Shown piece by piece: positions 16,691 through 24,488 of a stretch of 64,000 nucleotides of DNA. Location: the NCBI RefSeq assembly GCF_028198145.1, contig NZ_CP116338.1, positions 2,842,280 to 2,906,279 of the forward strand, read 5' to 3'. Origin of the DNA: Microbacterium sp. nov. GSS16 (GTDB lineage: Bacteria; Actinomycetota; Actinomycetes; Actinomycetales; Microbacteriaceae). Below the pieces are notes generated by a model. It saw only the letters and a list, made by a program, of their open reading frames with translations, was not told where the DNA came from and made no database searches. Numbering within the stretch: the first letter of the stretch is position 1; every line of letters begins with the position of its first letter. The translations under genes were made by a program, and so were the position numbers.

Positions 16691-17886
16691 CGATTCCTCC
16701 TCTGCCGCTCGCGCGGCACTGTGCTCCAGATCAGATCTTCGGGGGCGGGTTCACGCCCGGTGCGCCACGCGCCCGAGCCGATGGTGACGGCGGCGACGTT
16801 GACGAATGCGGCCAGCGGAACCGCGAACAGGGCGCCGGGGATGCCGGCGATCATCGCGCCACCCGCCACCACGAGCACCACGGCCAGGGGGTGCACCTTC
16901 ACAGCCGAGCCCATCAGGATCGGCTGCAGGATGTGGCCCTCGAGCTGCTGCACCAGCAGCACCACGCCGAGCATGAGCAGCCCGATCACCGGACCGTTGT
17001 ACACCAGGGCGAGGAACACCGCCACCGCTCCGGTTACCACGGCGCCCACGATGGGCACGAACGACCCGAGGAAGACGAGCACTGCGACCGGGATCGGCAT
17101 GGGCACTCCGAGCAGCGCTGCGCCGACGCCGATGCCGATCGCGTCGATGCCGGCGACGAACATCTGCGTGCGCGCGTAGTCGACCACCGTCGCCCAGCCG
17201 TTGCGGGCCGCCGCGTCCGCCGCCGGGCGCGCCATGCGCGGGAACAGCTTGAGCGTCCACCGCCAGATGCCCGCACCGTCAGCGAGCAGGCAGATCAGGA
17301 TGAACAGCGACAGCAGCGCACCGGTGAGGATGTGTGCGGCGGTCCCGGTGACGGCGAGAGCGCCGTTGAGCAGCAGATCGGCCTGCTCGTTCAGCAACCC
17401 CATGCCCTGCTGGATGTAGCCGTCGATCTGCTTCTCGGTGAGATGCAGCGGACCGTCGAGCAGGAACATGCGCACCTGCTGGATGGCATCCATCGTCTTG
17501 GCCTGCACGTCGGGCAGCTGGCTGCGCACCTGCCAGATCACCAGCCAGAACAGCCCCGTGACCACCCCGAGCGTGCCCAGGACGGTCACCGCGATCGCCA
17601 GCCAGCGGGGGAAGTGAGCGCGCAGCATGAGCTGGAAGGCCGGCCACAGCAGCGCCGTGATCAGGATGCCGACCAGGAGGGGGATGACCAGGAGCTTCAG
17701 CAGCATCACGAGCCAGATGAACAGCGCGATCAGGCCGGCGATCACCAGCAGGCGCCAGGCGTATGCGGCGGTGACGCGCAGCGGTGCCGGCACGGCCTCA
17801 CCGGCTGTGGTGGTCACCGTGCGCTCGAGCACGGGCGGCTGATACCGGAAGGGATTGCGGAACCTCGGCCGGGGGTCGTCGCTCAT
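16687..17886 (-). CDS. AI-2E family transporter
   Basis: This 399-residue polytopic membrane protein of the PF01594 family has about eight helices. Hydrophobic pairs lie at 28-70 and 90-125, and the C-terminal half contains GSFVPIVGAVVTGAVAVFLALVYNG and QQLEGHILQPILMGSAVKVHPL. The latter is the family signature. Some members export autoinducer-2 and others are ion antiporters, so the substrate is not defined. It forms an ATGA-coupled pair with ilvA, not with luxS, although luxS is 2.7 kb away. In mycobacteria a homologue lies near DUF4245, from memory. Confidence 0.92.
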   Translation of the reverse strand: MSDDPRPRFRNPFRYQPPVLERTVTTTAGEAVPAPLRVTAAYAWRLLVIAGLIALFIWLVMLLKLLVIPLLVGILITALLWPAFQLMLRAHFPRWLAIAVTVLGTLGVVTGLFWLVIWQVRSQLPDVQAKTMDAIQQVRMFLLDGPLHLTEKQIDGYIQQGMGLLNEQADLLLNGALAVTGTAAHILTGALLSLFILICLLADGAGIWRWTLKLFPRMARPAADAAARNGWATVVDYARTQMFVAGIDAIGIGVGAALLGVPMPIPVAVLVFLGSFVPIVGAVVTGAVAVFLALVYNGPVIGLLMLGVVLLVQQLEGHILQPILMGSAVKVHPLAVVLVVAGGAMIAGIPGALFAVPLAAFVNVAAVTIGSGAWRTGREPAPEDLIWSTVPRERQRRNR

Positions 17887-17955
17887 TGTGCAATTCTACG
17901 TACGCCTCGAATCGGCATCGCACCCGATGTCGGTCGGTGCGGATACTCTGGCGCG

Positions 17956-19218
17956 GTGACCGCTCCGCCCTCGAACACCCTCAGCGCTGCCGAAGCGCGC
18001 CGGATGACGCTGGCGGCGCAGGGGTTCTCCCGGCGCCGACCGAATGCCGTGGCGGTCCGTCATCTGCACAGGGCGATGTCGCAGCTGGGCGTGCTGCAGA
18101 TCGACTCGGTCAACGTCTTCGCGCGTTCGCACTACATGCCGATGTTCTCCCGCCTGGGCGCGTACGACCAGACCCTGCTCGATCGCACCTTCCTGGCGCG
18201 CACCACGCACTACGTGGAGTACCTCGCACACGAGGCGACGTTCATGCCGGTCGCGGACTGGGCGCTGTGGGGCTTCCGCATGCGGGAGTGGCGCGAGCGA
18301 GCGGAGCGACCGGGCGGATGGGGCCATGTGCACCGGCGCACCCTCGATTGGGTGCGCGATGAGCTGCACGCCCGCGGCCCGCTGCGGCCTGCCGACCTGC
18401 GCGACGACGCGCCTCGCGAGCGAGGCTCCTGGTGGGACTGGGATGAGGCGAAGATCGCGCTCGAGCAGTTGTGGCGATGCGGTGAGGTCGCCATCGCGGG
18501 GCGCGTCGGATTCGAGCGCCGCTACGCCCTCGCGACCCAGATCATCCCGCCGGAGATCCGACGCACCGTCATCCCCCGCGATGAGGCTGTGCGCGAGCTG
18601 GTGCGGCGGGCGGCGCGGTCGTACGGCGTCGCGACGATCGCCGATCTGAACGACTACCACCGCCTGCGCGATCAGTCCGCGGTGCGGGCGGCGGTGGGCG
18701 ACCTCGTCGACGCGGGTGAGCTGGAGCCGGTCTCGGTGCGCGGCTGGGAGCGGGCCGGCAAGCCGATCGCGGCGTGGCGGCATCGGGATGCTGTGCTGCC
18801 GCGGCGCATGGATCGCGCCGCGCTGCTGACCCCGTTCGATCCTGTGGTGTGGTTCCGCGATCGGGCGCTGCGGACGTTCGACTTCGACTACCGCATCGAG
18901 ATCTACGTGCCGGCCGCCGAGCGCCGCTTCGGGTACTACTCCCTGCCGGTTCTCGTCGCTGACCGTGTCGTCGGGCGGGTCGATCTGAAGGCGGATCGCG
19001 CATCGTCGACACTGCGGGTGCAGTCGGCGTGGTGGGAGCGGCAGGCCAGGCCGCAGGCCGACGCGGAGCGCGTCGCGGAAGAGCTCGCGCGCGCCGCGCT
19101 CTGGCAGGGCCTCGAGCGGATCAGCGTGTCCGGGTGGGGCGACGCGGCGGATGACGTGGCGCACGCACTGCACGGCGCCGTGACGTCGGTCGAGCGACAC
19201 GTGCATCCGCGGGAGTGA
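17956..19218 (+). CDS. Winged-helix DNA glycosylase, AlkZ/YcaQ family
   Basis: The 420-residue protein of the DUF1006/AlkZ-like family unhooks interstrand crosslinks or removes alkylated bases. It contains the catalytic Q-x-D motif at Q48-I-D50 (GVLQIDSVNVFARSHYMP) and HEATFMPVADWALW. Tandem winged-helix domains follow, then the C-terminal TPFDPVVWFRDRALRTFDFDYRIEIYVP signature. QxD places it closer to E. coli YcaQ than to Streptomyces AlkZ (QxQ). The GTG start at 17956 is 70 bp from the divergent AI-2E family gene. A long in-frame extension upstream is antisense to that gene and is not used. Confidence 0.92.
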   Translation: MTAPPSNTLSAAEARRMTLAAQGFSRRRPNAVAVRHLHRAMSQLGVLQIDSVNVFARSHYMPMFSRLGAYDQTLLDRTFLARTTHYVEYLAHEATFMPVADWALWGFRMREWRERAERPGGWGHVHRRTLDWVRDELHARGPLRPADLRDDAPRERGSWWDWDEAKIALEQLWRCGEVAIAGRVGFERRYALATQIIPPEIRRTVIPRDEAVRELVRRAARSYGVATIADLNDYHRLRDQSAVRAAVGDLVDAGELEPVSVRGWERAGKPIAAWRHRDAVLPRRMDRAALLTPFDPVVWFRDRALRTFDFDYRIEIYVPAAERRFGYYSLPVLVADRVVGRVDLKADRASSTLRVQSAWWERQARPQADAERVAEELARAALWQGLERISVSGWGDAADDVAHALHGAVTSVERHVHPRE

Positions 19219-19219
19219 C

Positions 19220-19247
19220 GAACGCCCCGTCGGAGGGCGGGGCGTTC
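19220..19247 (+). terminator. Terminator of the AlkZ-like gene
   Basis: A perfect 10-bp stem, GAACGCCCCG / CGGGGCGTTC, with an 8-nt loop begins 2 bp after the stop. GGTGCTTTCGG follows. Confidence 0.8.
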
Positions 19248-19286
19248 GGTGCTTTCGGTGATTCGACTCGCAAGCTCGCTCAACCT

Positions 19287-19338
19287 TGACACGCAAGAGG
19301 CTCAATGCGACTTCGTCGCATCGAGCCTCTTCGTGTCA
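19287..19338 (-). terminator. Long hairpin terminator of lemA
   Basis: An almost perfect 52-nt dyad runs TGACACG-CAAGAGGCTC on the left and GAGCCTCTTCGTGTCA on the right, with an inner perfect ATGCGAC-TTC-GTCGCAT. Its right end includes the lemA stop codon. It lies at the convergent junction with the AlkZ-like gene, 40 bp from that gene's own terminator. Confidence 0.8.
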
Positions 19339-19902
19339 GAACTGCACGCGCGGCGGTTCGGAGATCGCCCCGTCGTCGTTGACCTCGAAGAATTCGCGCT
19401 CGGTGAAGCCGAGTCCGCGGGCGAAGAGGTTGTTCGGGAAGACCTTGATCTTGGTGTTCAGCTCGCGGACGCCCCCGTTGTAGAAGCGACGAGCCGCCTG
19501 CACCTTGTCTTCGGTGTCGACCAGCGAGTGCTGCAGCTGCAGGTAGTTCTGGCTGGCTTGCAGCTGCGGGTACGCCTCGGCGACGGCGAACAGACTGCGC
19601 AGCGCCTGCTGCAGGTGCCCCTCTGCCACCCCGGCCTCGGCCGGTCCCGACGCGGCGAGCGTCTCGGCGCGCGCTCGGGTGACCCCTTCGAAGACCTCTT
19701 TCTCATGCGCGGCGTAGCCGCGCACCGTCTCGATGAGGTTAGGGATGAGATCGGCTCTGCGCTTGAGCTGCACGGCGATCCCGCTCCACGCCTCGTCGAC
19801 TCGCACCTTCAGCTGCACCAGCGAGTTGTATGTCGACCACAGATAGATCCCGACGAGCAGCAGCACTCCGACGACGATCAGTACCGGCCACAGCCATTCC
19901 AT
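19336..19902 (-). CDS. lemA: LemA family protein
   Basis: The 188-residue protein has an N-terminal membrane anchor (residues 4-25, WPVLIVVGVLLLVGIYLW). An extended all-helical domain carries the family motifs YNSLVQLKVRVDEAWSGIAVQLKRRADLIPNL, then AYPQLQASQNYLQLQ and FYNGGVRELNTKIKVFPNNLFA. It is membrane-bound with a soluble coiled-coil-like body. The family function is poorly defined, although some homologues are linked to envelope stress proteases. No protease or TPM partner gene is adjacent here. Confidence 0.95.
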   Translation of the reverse strand: MEWLWPVLIVVGVLLLVGIYLWSTYNSLVQLKVRVDEAWSGIAVQLKRRADLIPNLIETVRGYAAHEKEVFEGVTRARAETLAASGPAEAGVAEGHLQQALRSLFAVAEAYPQLQASQNYLQLQHSLVDTEDKVQAARRFYNGGVRELNTKIKVFPNNLFARGLGFTEREFFEVNDDGAISEPPRVQF

Positions 19903-19975
19903 GCACAGCCCCCTCTTGAACCGACATCCATCCTATGCGCGTATCACTGCGCGTCGGCTGGACGACAGGCCGCGC

Positions 19976-21289
19976 TCAGGCGCCGAGGATGCGCTCGAGG
20001 TGCCGGTTGCCGAACAGCCGGTCGGGATCGAGCCGGTCGCGCAGCGCGACGAAGTCGTCGAACCGCGGATAGCGTTCGCGCAGCTGCTCGGCGGTCAGAC
20101 TGTGCAGCTTTCCCCAGTGCGGGCGGCCGCCGTGGGCGAGCATGATCTGCTCGACCGCGTCGAAGTACTCACGCGGATCCGCGCGCCAGTAGCGGTGCAC
20201 GGCGATGTACGCGCTGTCCCGACCGGATGCGGTCGACAGCCACAGGTCGTCGGCGGCGGCGAAGCGCACCTCGACGGGGAACTCGATGCGCCACCCGCGG
20301 TCGGCGATGAGCCGGCGCAGCTCGCCGAACGCCGACCCGACACTCTCGACCGGCAGCGCGTACTCCATCTCTCGGAAGCGCACGTTGCGGTGGTGGACGA
20401 GCACGCGATGCGAGCGATCGGAGTACTCCGCGTCACCGGTCAGCGTGACCGCGAGCCTGTTGAACGGCGGGATCACCGCGGGGACCGCGCGACTCACCGC
20501 GCAGAATGCACCGAACACCCCATTCGCCAGCAGCGTCTCATCGATCCAGCGTCGCATGGGCGGGATGGGGTGCCGTGGCGCGGACTCGGGAAGTCGCGTC
20601 TGCGTCTTGGTGAGCGCGATGTCAGTGTGCGGATGCCAGTAGAACTCGAAGTGATCGGCATCCGACACGCGTTGGCGCAGCGAACCGAGAGTCTCGTCGA
20701 GCGGCTCTGGGGCGTCGATCGCGTGCATGACGAAAGCCGGAACGCACTGCAACGTGACCTCGACGACGATGCCGAGGGCGCCCAGACCCACCACTGCTCC
20801 CGCCAGCTGCTCGCGGTCGTGCTCGTGGTCGATGCGCAGGAACTCGCCCGCCGCCGTCACCAGGGTGAGGCCGCGCACCTGCGTCGCGATGCCGCCGAAG
20901 CGGGCGCCCGTGCCGTGCGTGCCCGTCGAGATCGCACCGCTGATCGACTGCCGGTCGATGTCGCCGAGGTTCTGCATCGCGAGGCCGTAGGGCTTCAGCA
21001 GAGCGGGTATGCGGTGCAGCCTCGTGCCTGCGAGCAGCGTCACCCGCCCCGTCTGCGGGTCGGCCGACACCAGACCCTGAAGGTCGTCGAGCTCGAGCAG
21101 CACACCCGGTGCAGCGGCGATGCCGGTGAAGCTGTGGCCCGCGCCGACCGCCTTGACGGTGAGCCCCTGCCGCGCCGCGGCCACGACAGACCGCTGGACA
21201 CCCTCGGGCGAGCGCGGGCGCTCGACGCGAATCGGGCGCACCGACGCGGTACGACCCCAGTTCTGCCAGGTTCCGCCCGGTCGGGTCAT
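19976..21289 (-). CDS. FAD-linked sugar-lactone oxidase (D-arabinono-1,4-lactone oxidase family)
   Basis: The 437-residue flavoprotein has an N-terminal FAD_binding_4 domain: VGAGHSFTGIAAAPGVLLELDDLQG near residue 47, GDIDRQSISGAISTGTHGTG, and GLGALGIVVEVTLQ. The C-terminal ALO domain ends HWGKLHSLTAEQLRERYPRFDDF...RDRLDPDRLFGNRHLERILG. The family oxidises aldonolactones or alditols with O2 or another acceptor. The exact substrate is unknown. The ATG overlaps the stop of the racemase-fold gene upstream by 4 bp, suggesting a two-gene operon acting on related substrates. Confidence 0.9.
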   Translation of the reverse strand: MTRPGGTWQNWGRTASVRPIRVERPRSPEGVQRSVVAAARQGLTVKAVGAGHSFTGIAAAPGVLLELDDLQGLVSADPQTGRVTLLAGTRLHRIPALLKPYGLAMQNLGDIDRQSISGAISTGTHGTGARFGGIATQVRGLTLVTAAGEFLRIDHEHDREQLAGAVVGLGALGIVVEVTLQCVPAFVMHAIDAPEPLDETLGSLRQRVSDADHFEFYWHPHTDIALTKTQTRLPESAPRHPIPPMRRWIDETLLANGVFGAFCAVSRAVPAVIPPFNRLAVTLTGDAEYSDRSHRVLVHHRNVRFREMEYALPVESVGSAFGELRRLIADRGWRIEFPVEVRFAAADDLWLSTASGRDSAYIAVHRYWRADPREYFDAVEQIMLAHGGRPHWGKLHSLTAEQLRERYPRFDDFVALRDRLDPDRLFGNRHLERILGA

Positions 21290-22524
21290 AGAAAGGCCTT
21301 CCCCTCGCCACGGTAGGTGGGCAGCTCGCCGATCACGGTGCCGCCCGAGACGAGATGGTACCGCTCGACGCGCTCGGCTCCCTCTCCGCTCTTAGCATGC
21401 CGGAACCAGACACGGTCGCCCACGCTCAGATCGCGCGCGCTCCGTCCGCGCAGCGGCGTCTGCACCTCGCCGGCGCCTTCCCGCCCCAGGGGGTGCAGTC
21501 CTGCCGGCCAGACCGGAAGGGGCTGGCGGGATGCCACGGCCGGGCCTGACGCGACCCAGCCGCCGCCGAGCACGGTCGCGATGTCGTTCGTCGGCTTTCG
21601 GACCACGTCGAAGGCGATCGCAGCGGCAGGCGCGGGGCGGAACGAGCGATACCCGTCGAAGAGATGACCGGCGAGCAGACCGCTGCCCGCCGTCGCCTCG
21701 GTGAGCGACTCGTCGCTTCCGGTGAACTCCAGAGAGCCCGTTCCTCCTCCGTTCAGGAACTCGAGCGGAGCGACCTGCGTCATCGCCTCGGCGATCTCGG
21801 CGCGACGTCGGCGCAGCTCGTCGCGTGAGCGGGACTGCACCATGCGGATCACCGGGGCGTCGGGCCCCGCGGCATCCCCCTGACCGGCGATCTGCGCCTC
21901 GTACATCTGCAGCCCCACGAGACGGAAACCACGGCGACGCACGACCTGCCGCGCGAAGGCGGCGACGTCCGAAGCCGAGTGCAGCGGCGAGCGGCGCACG
22001 CCGACATGGCCGAGGGACGGGGAGCGCAGCGACGCGTCGACGTCGATCGCCACCCGCACCTCGGGCCTCGATCCCGGTCCAGCCACCGAGTCGATCACGT
22101 CGAGGTGGGCGATGTCGTCGATCATCAGCGTGATGCGGGATGCCGCGCGCTCGTCGGCGAGCAGCCGCGCCAGGGCGGCCCGGTCGACGGTCGGGTAGCC
22201 GAGCACGATGTCGTCGTGCTGCTCGGCGAGCCAGAGCGCCTCGGCGAGGGTGAAGGCCAGCAGACCGCGGTACCCGGGGATCTCGAGCACAGCATCGATG
22301 ACGGCGCGAACTCGCACAGACTTCGTCGCGACCCGGATCGGGATGCCACCGGCGCGCACGAGCAGGTCCATCGCGTTGTGGCGCAGAGCCTCCCGGTCGA
22401 TCACCGCCACCGGGGCGGGCAGGTGGGCGGTCGCGTCGGTCAGCGACGACCAGAACCGGTCGGTATGGCTCCAGAGCGCGTCGGGATCGGATGCCGGACG
22501 CCGGCCTGCGGTGAGATCGAGCAC
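21286..22524 (-). CDS. Alanine-racemase-fold PLP protein (amino-acid deaminase/aldolase)
   Basis: The 412-residue fold-type III PLP protein has an N-terminal alanine-racemase-like barrel with LPAPVAVIDREALRHNA and the PLP lysine in IRVATKSVRVRAV. A C-terminal D-serine-dehydratase-like domain includes GGGWVASGPAVASRQPLPVWP and VGDRVWFRHAKSGE. Such proteins are annotated as D-threonine aldolases or amino-acid deaminases, and the substrate is not readable here. It is coupled by a 4-bp overlap to the lactone oxidase downstream. The start lies 47 bp from the tRNA, which is on the other strand. Confidence 0.88.
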   Translation of the reverse strand: MLDLTAGRRPASDPDALWSHTDRFWSSLTDATAHLPAPVAVIDREALRHNAMDLLVRAGGIPIRVATKSVRVRAVIDAVLEIPGYRGLLAFTLAEALWLAEQHDDIVLGYPTVDRAALARLLADERAASRITLMIDDIAHLDVIDSVAGPGSRPEVRVAIDVDASLRSPSLGHVGVRRSPLHSASDVAAFARQVVRRRGFRLVGLQMYEAQIAGQGDAAGPDAPVIRMVQSRSRDELRRRRAEIAEAMTQVAPLEFLNGGGTGSLEFTGSDESLTEATAGSGLLAGHLFDGYRSFRPAPAAAIAFDVVRKPTNDIATVLGGGWVASGPAVASRQPLPVWPAGLHPLGREGAGEVQTPLRGRSARDLSVGDRVWFRHAKSGEGAERVERYHLVSGGTVIGELPTYRGEGKAFL

Positions 22525-22571
22525 TCCCCCACCCTACGACCCGACCGAGGCGTCGATAGGCTGAACTGCGG

Positions 22572-22644
22572 GCCCCCATAGCCCAATGGCAGAGGCAGGC
22601 GTCTTAAACACGCTTCAGTCTGGGTTCGAATCCCAGTGGGGGCA
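22572..22644 (+). tRNA. tRNA-Leu (anticodon UAA), short variable arm
   Basis: The 73-nt gene folds as follows: acceptor GCCCCCA/TGGGGGC; D arm GCC...GGC; anticodon stem GGCGT/ACGCT with loop CTTAAAC (anticodon TAA at 34-36); 5-nt variable region TCAGT; T arm CTGGG-TTCGAAT-CCCAG; discriminator A. No CCA is encoded. The anticodon reads UUA (Leu), but bacterial tRNA-Leu normally has a long class II variable arm, which is absent here. I recall short tRNA-Leu(UAA) genes being annotated in other actinobacteria. Leucine charging needs confirmation. Confidence 0.9.
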
Positions 22645-22735
22645 CGCAGTGACGCCACTGGGTGAGAAGCCAGACCAGGGGCCACGCCGGCCCGAGGCTC
22701 CGCGCGACGCGCAGCGGCGCGTGGAGTGGCCGGTG
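22622..22735 (+). repeat. 114-bp direct repeat, copy 1 (overlaps tRNA 3' end)
   Basis: It starts inside the T arm of the tRNA (GGGTTCGAATCCCAGTGGGG) and continues into the downstream spacer with a GC-rich imperfect dyad (CCGGCC...CTCC...GGAG...GGCCGG). It is identical over 114 bp to 22741-22854, giving a period of 119 bp. Confidence 0.95.
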
Positions 22736-22740
22736 GGGAC

Positions 22741-22854
22741 GGGTTCGAATCCCAGTGGGGGCACGCAGTGACGCCACTGGGTGAGAAGCCAGACCAGGGG
22801 CCACGCCGGCCCGAGGCTCCGCGCGACGCGCAGCGGCGCGTGGAGTGGCCGGTG
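22741..22854 (+). repeat. 114-bp direct repeat, copy 2 (3' tRNA fragment)
   Basis: This is an exact second copy of 22622-22735 after a 5-bp spacer. It carries the tRNA T arm and 3' acceptor half without the 5' half. A degenerate third start (GTGAGAAGCCCCAACCAGGG) follows at 22852-22876. It is either a slipped tandem duplication or a remnant attachment site. No integrase is nearby. Confidence 0.95.
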
Positions 22855-22880
22855 AGAAGCCCCAACCAGGGGCACGGAAA

Positions 22881-22914
22881 AGGGTCCGCCCGAGCTCTCG
22901 CTCGGGCGGACCCT
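22881..22914 (-). terminator. Terminator of the NDH-2 gene
   Basis: A perfect 14-bp stem (AGGGTCCGCCCGAG / CTCGGGCGGACCCT) with a 6-nt loop lies 13 bp downstream of the stop. The preceding AAAA on the plus strand gives a U run in the minus-strand transcript, so it is a classic intrinsic terminator. Confidence 0.9.
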
Positions 22915-22926
22915 GAGTCCTTCGCG

Positions 22927-24468
22927 TCAGACCGTCGTCTCGACGCTCTCGGGCTTCTTGGCAGCGGGCTTCTTGGCAGCAGGCTTCTTGGCGGCCGGCT
23001 TCTTGGCAGCAGGCTTCGCGGCGTCGGCCTTGTCAGCCGGCTTCGCGGCATCCGACGTGGCCGGCTTGCCGGCATCCGACTCCGCCGCGTCCTTCTGTGC
23101 GGCGGGCGGCGCGGTCTCGGCGGCCGCCGGACGCGGACGCGCGGCGAACTCCTCGAAGGCCGCACGCGGGTGCTGCACGGCGGCGAGGTTCGCGAAGTCG
23201 CGACCGAGCCACAGGTTGTTCCACCAGCCCCACAGCACGCGCCACTTGCGCTCCCACGTGGGCATCGCGAGACCGTGGTAGCCGCGGTGCGCGACCCAGG
23301 CGATGAAGCCCTTGAGCGCGATCTTGCCCGACTGGAAGACGCCGTTGTACAGGCCGAGACCTGCCACCGCGCCGAGGTTCTTGTGATAGTAGTCCGTCGT
23401 TCCCTCACCCCGAAGGACGGCGACGAGGTTCTTCGCGAGCAGCTTCGCCTGCCGAACGGCGTGCTGCGCGTTGGGCACGCAGGTGCCGTCGGGGAGGCCG
23501 CCGGTCTTGTCGGGAACCGCGGCGACGTCACCGGCGGCCCACGCACCCGCGACGGGGTTGCCCTCGGCGTCGACGACGCGCAGGTCGGCCTGCGCCGAGA
23601 TGCGGCCGCGCTGCTCGGTCGGCAGGTCGCCACCGCGCACGACGGTCGGGTTGGCCATGACACCGGCGGTCCACACGATCAGGTCGGTCGGGATGACCTC
23701 ACCCGTCGACAGCTCGACGTTGCCGTCGACCGCGCTGGTCACCTGGGTGTCGAGGTGAATGTACGCGCCGCGCTTGCCGAGGTCCTTCATGACCCACTTG
23801 CTGGTCTCGAGCGAGACCTCGGGCATGATGCGGCCCATCGCCTCGATGAGGTAGAAGTGCGTGTCGTCGAACGACAGCTGCGGGTACTTCGAGATCAGCG
23901 ACGAGGCGAACGAGCGCAGCTCGGCGAACGCCTCGATGCCGGCGAAGCCACCGCCGACGACCACGACGGTCAGCAGGCGGTCGCGCTCGGGACCGGCCGG
24001 GATCGCCGCGGCCTTGTCGAAGTTCGACAGCAGGCGATCGCGCACCGCGACGGCCTCCTCGATGGTCTTCAGGCCGATCGCGTTGTCGGCGATGCCCGGG
24101 ATCGGGAACGTGCGCGACACGGCGCCTGCGGTGACGACGATCTGGTCGTACGCGAACTCGTACGGCTCGCCGATCGGCGGGGTGATCGTGGCCACCTTGT
24201 TGGCGTGGTCGATGCCGGTCACCTTGGCGGTGATCACGTTGGTCGTCTTGAGATGACGACGGTGCGTGACGACAGCGTGGCGCGGCTCGATCGATCCGGC
24301 TGCAACCTCGGGGAGGAACGGCTGGTACGTCATGTACGGCAGCGGGTCCACCATCGTCACGTCGGCCTCGCCCTTGCGAAGGTGCTTCTCGAGCTTCCAG
24401 GCGGTGTAGAAACCTGCGTAGCCTCCACCGACAATCAGAATGCGGGGCGCAGTGCTGTTCTGAGGCAC
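22927..24468 (-). CDS. ndh: Type II NADH dehydrogenase with Lys/Ala/Pro-rich tail
   Basis: This non-proton-pumping NADH:quinone oxidoreductase is peripheral on the inner membrane face. The 513 residues have an FAD-binding GGGYAGFYTA near residue 14, an NADH-binding VVVVGGGFAGIEAFAEL near 168, and AWAAGDVAAVPD plus the quinone-site CVPNAQHAVRQA. The usual C-terminal amphipathic part lies near 400-440. From about residue 445 the chain becomes an extension of roughly 70 residues ending in five KPAAK-type repeats, resembling histone H1. Most NDH-2 proteins are 400-460 residues and lack this. It supplies the quinol pool used by the cytochrome bd oxidase at 44-46.6 kb. Confidence 0.93.
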   Translation of the reverse strand: MPQNSTAPRILIVGGGYAGFYTAWKLEKHLRKGEADVTMVDPLPYMTYQPFLPEVAAGSIEPRHAVVTHRRHLKTTNVITAKVTGIDHANKVATITPPIGEPYEFAYDQIVVTAGAVSRTFPIPGIADNAIGLKTIEEAVAVRDRLLSNFDKAAAIPAGPERDRLLTVVVVGGGFAGIEAFAELRSFASSLISKYPQLSFDDTHFYLIEAMGRIMPEVSLETSKWVMKDLGKRGAYIHLDTQVTSAVDGNVELSTGEVIPTDLIVWTAGVMANPTVVRGGDLPTEQRGRISAQADLRVVDAEGNPVAGAWAAGDVAAVPDKTGGLPDGTCVPNAQHAVRQAKLLAKNLVAVLRGEGTTDYYHKNLGAVAGLGLYNGVFQSGKIALKGFIAWVAHRGYHGLAMPTWERKWRVLWGWWNNLWLGRDFANLAAVQHPRAAFEEFAARPRPAAAETAPPAAQKDAAESDAGKPATSDAAKPADKADAAKPAAKKPAAKKPAAKKPAAKKPESVETTV

Positions 24469-24488
24469 AGGGGGACAACTCCTCGTCG

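Noticed and set aside
22741..22770. Second tRNA gene
   Set aside because: Only the T arm and 3' acceptor half are present. The 5' half and anticodon arm are missing.
22572..22876. Integrated element or prophage at the tRNA
   Set aside because: No integrase, excisionase or phage gene lies on either side. The repeat copies are only 5 bp apart.
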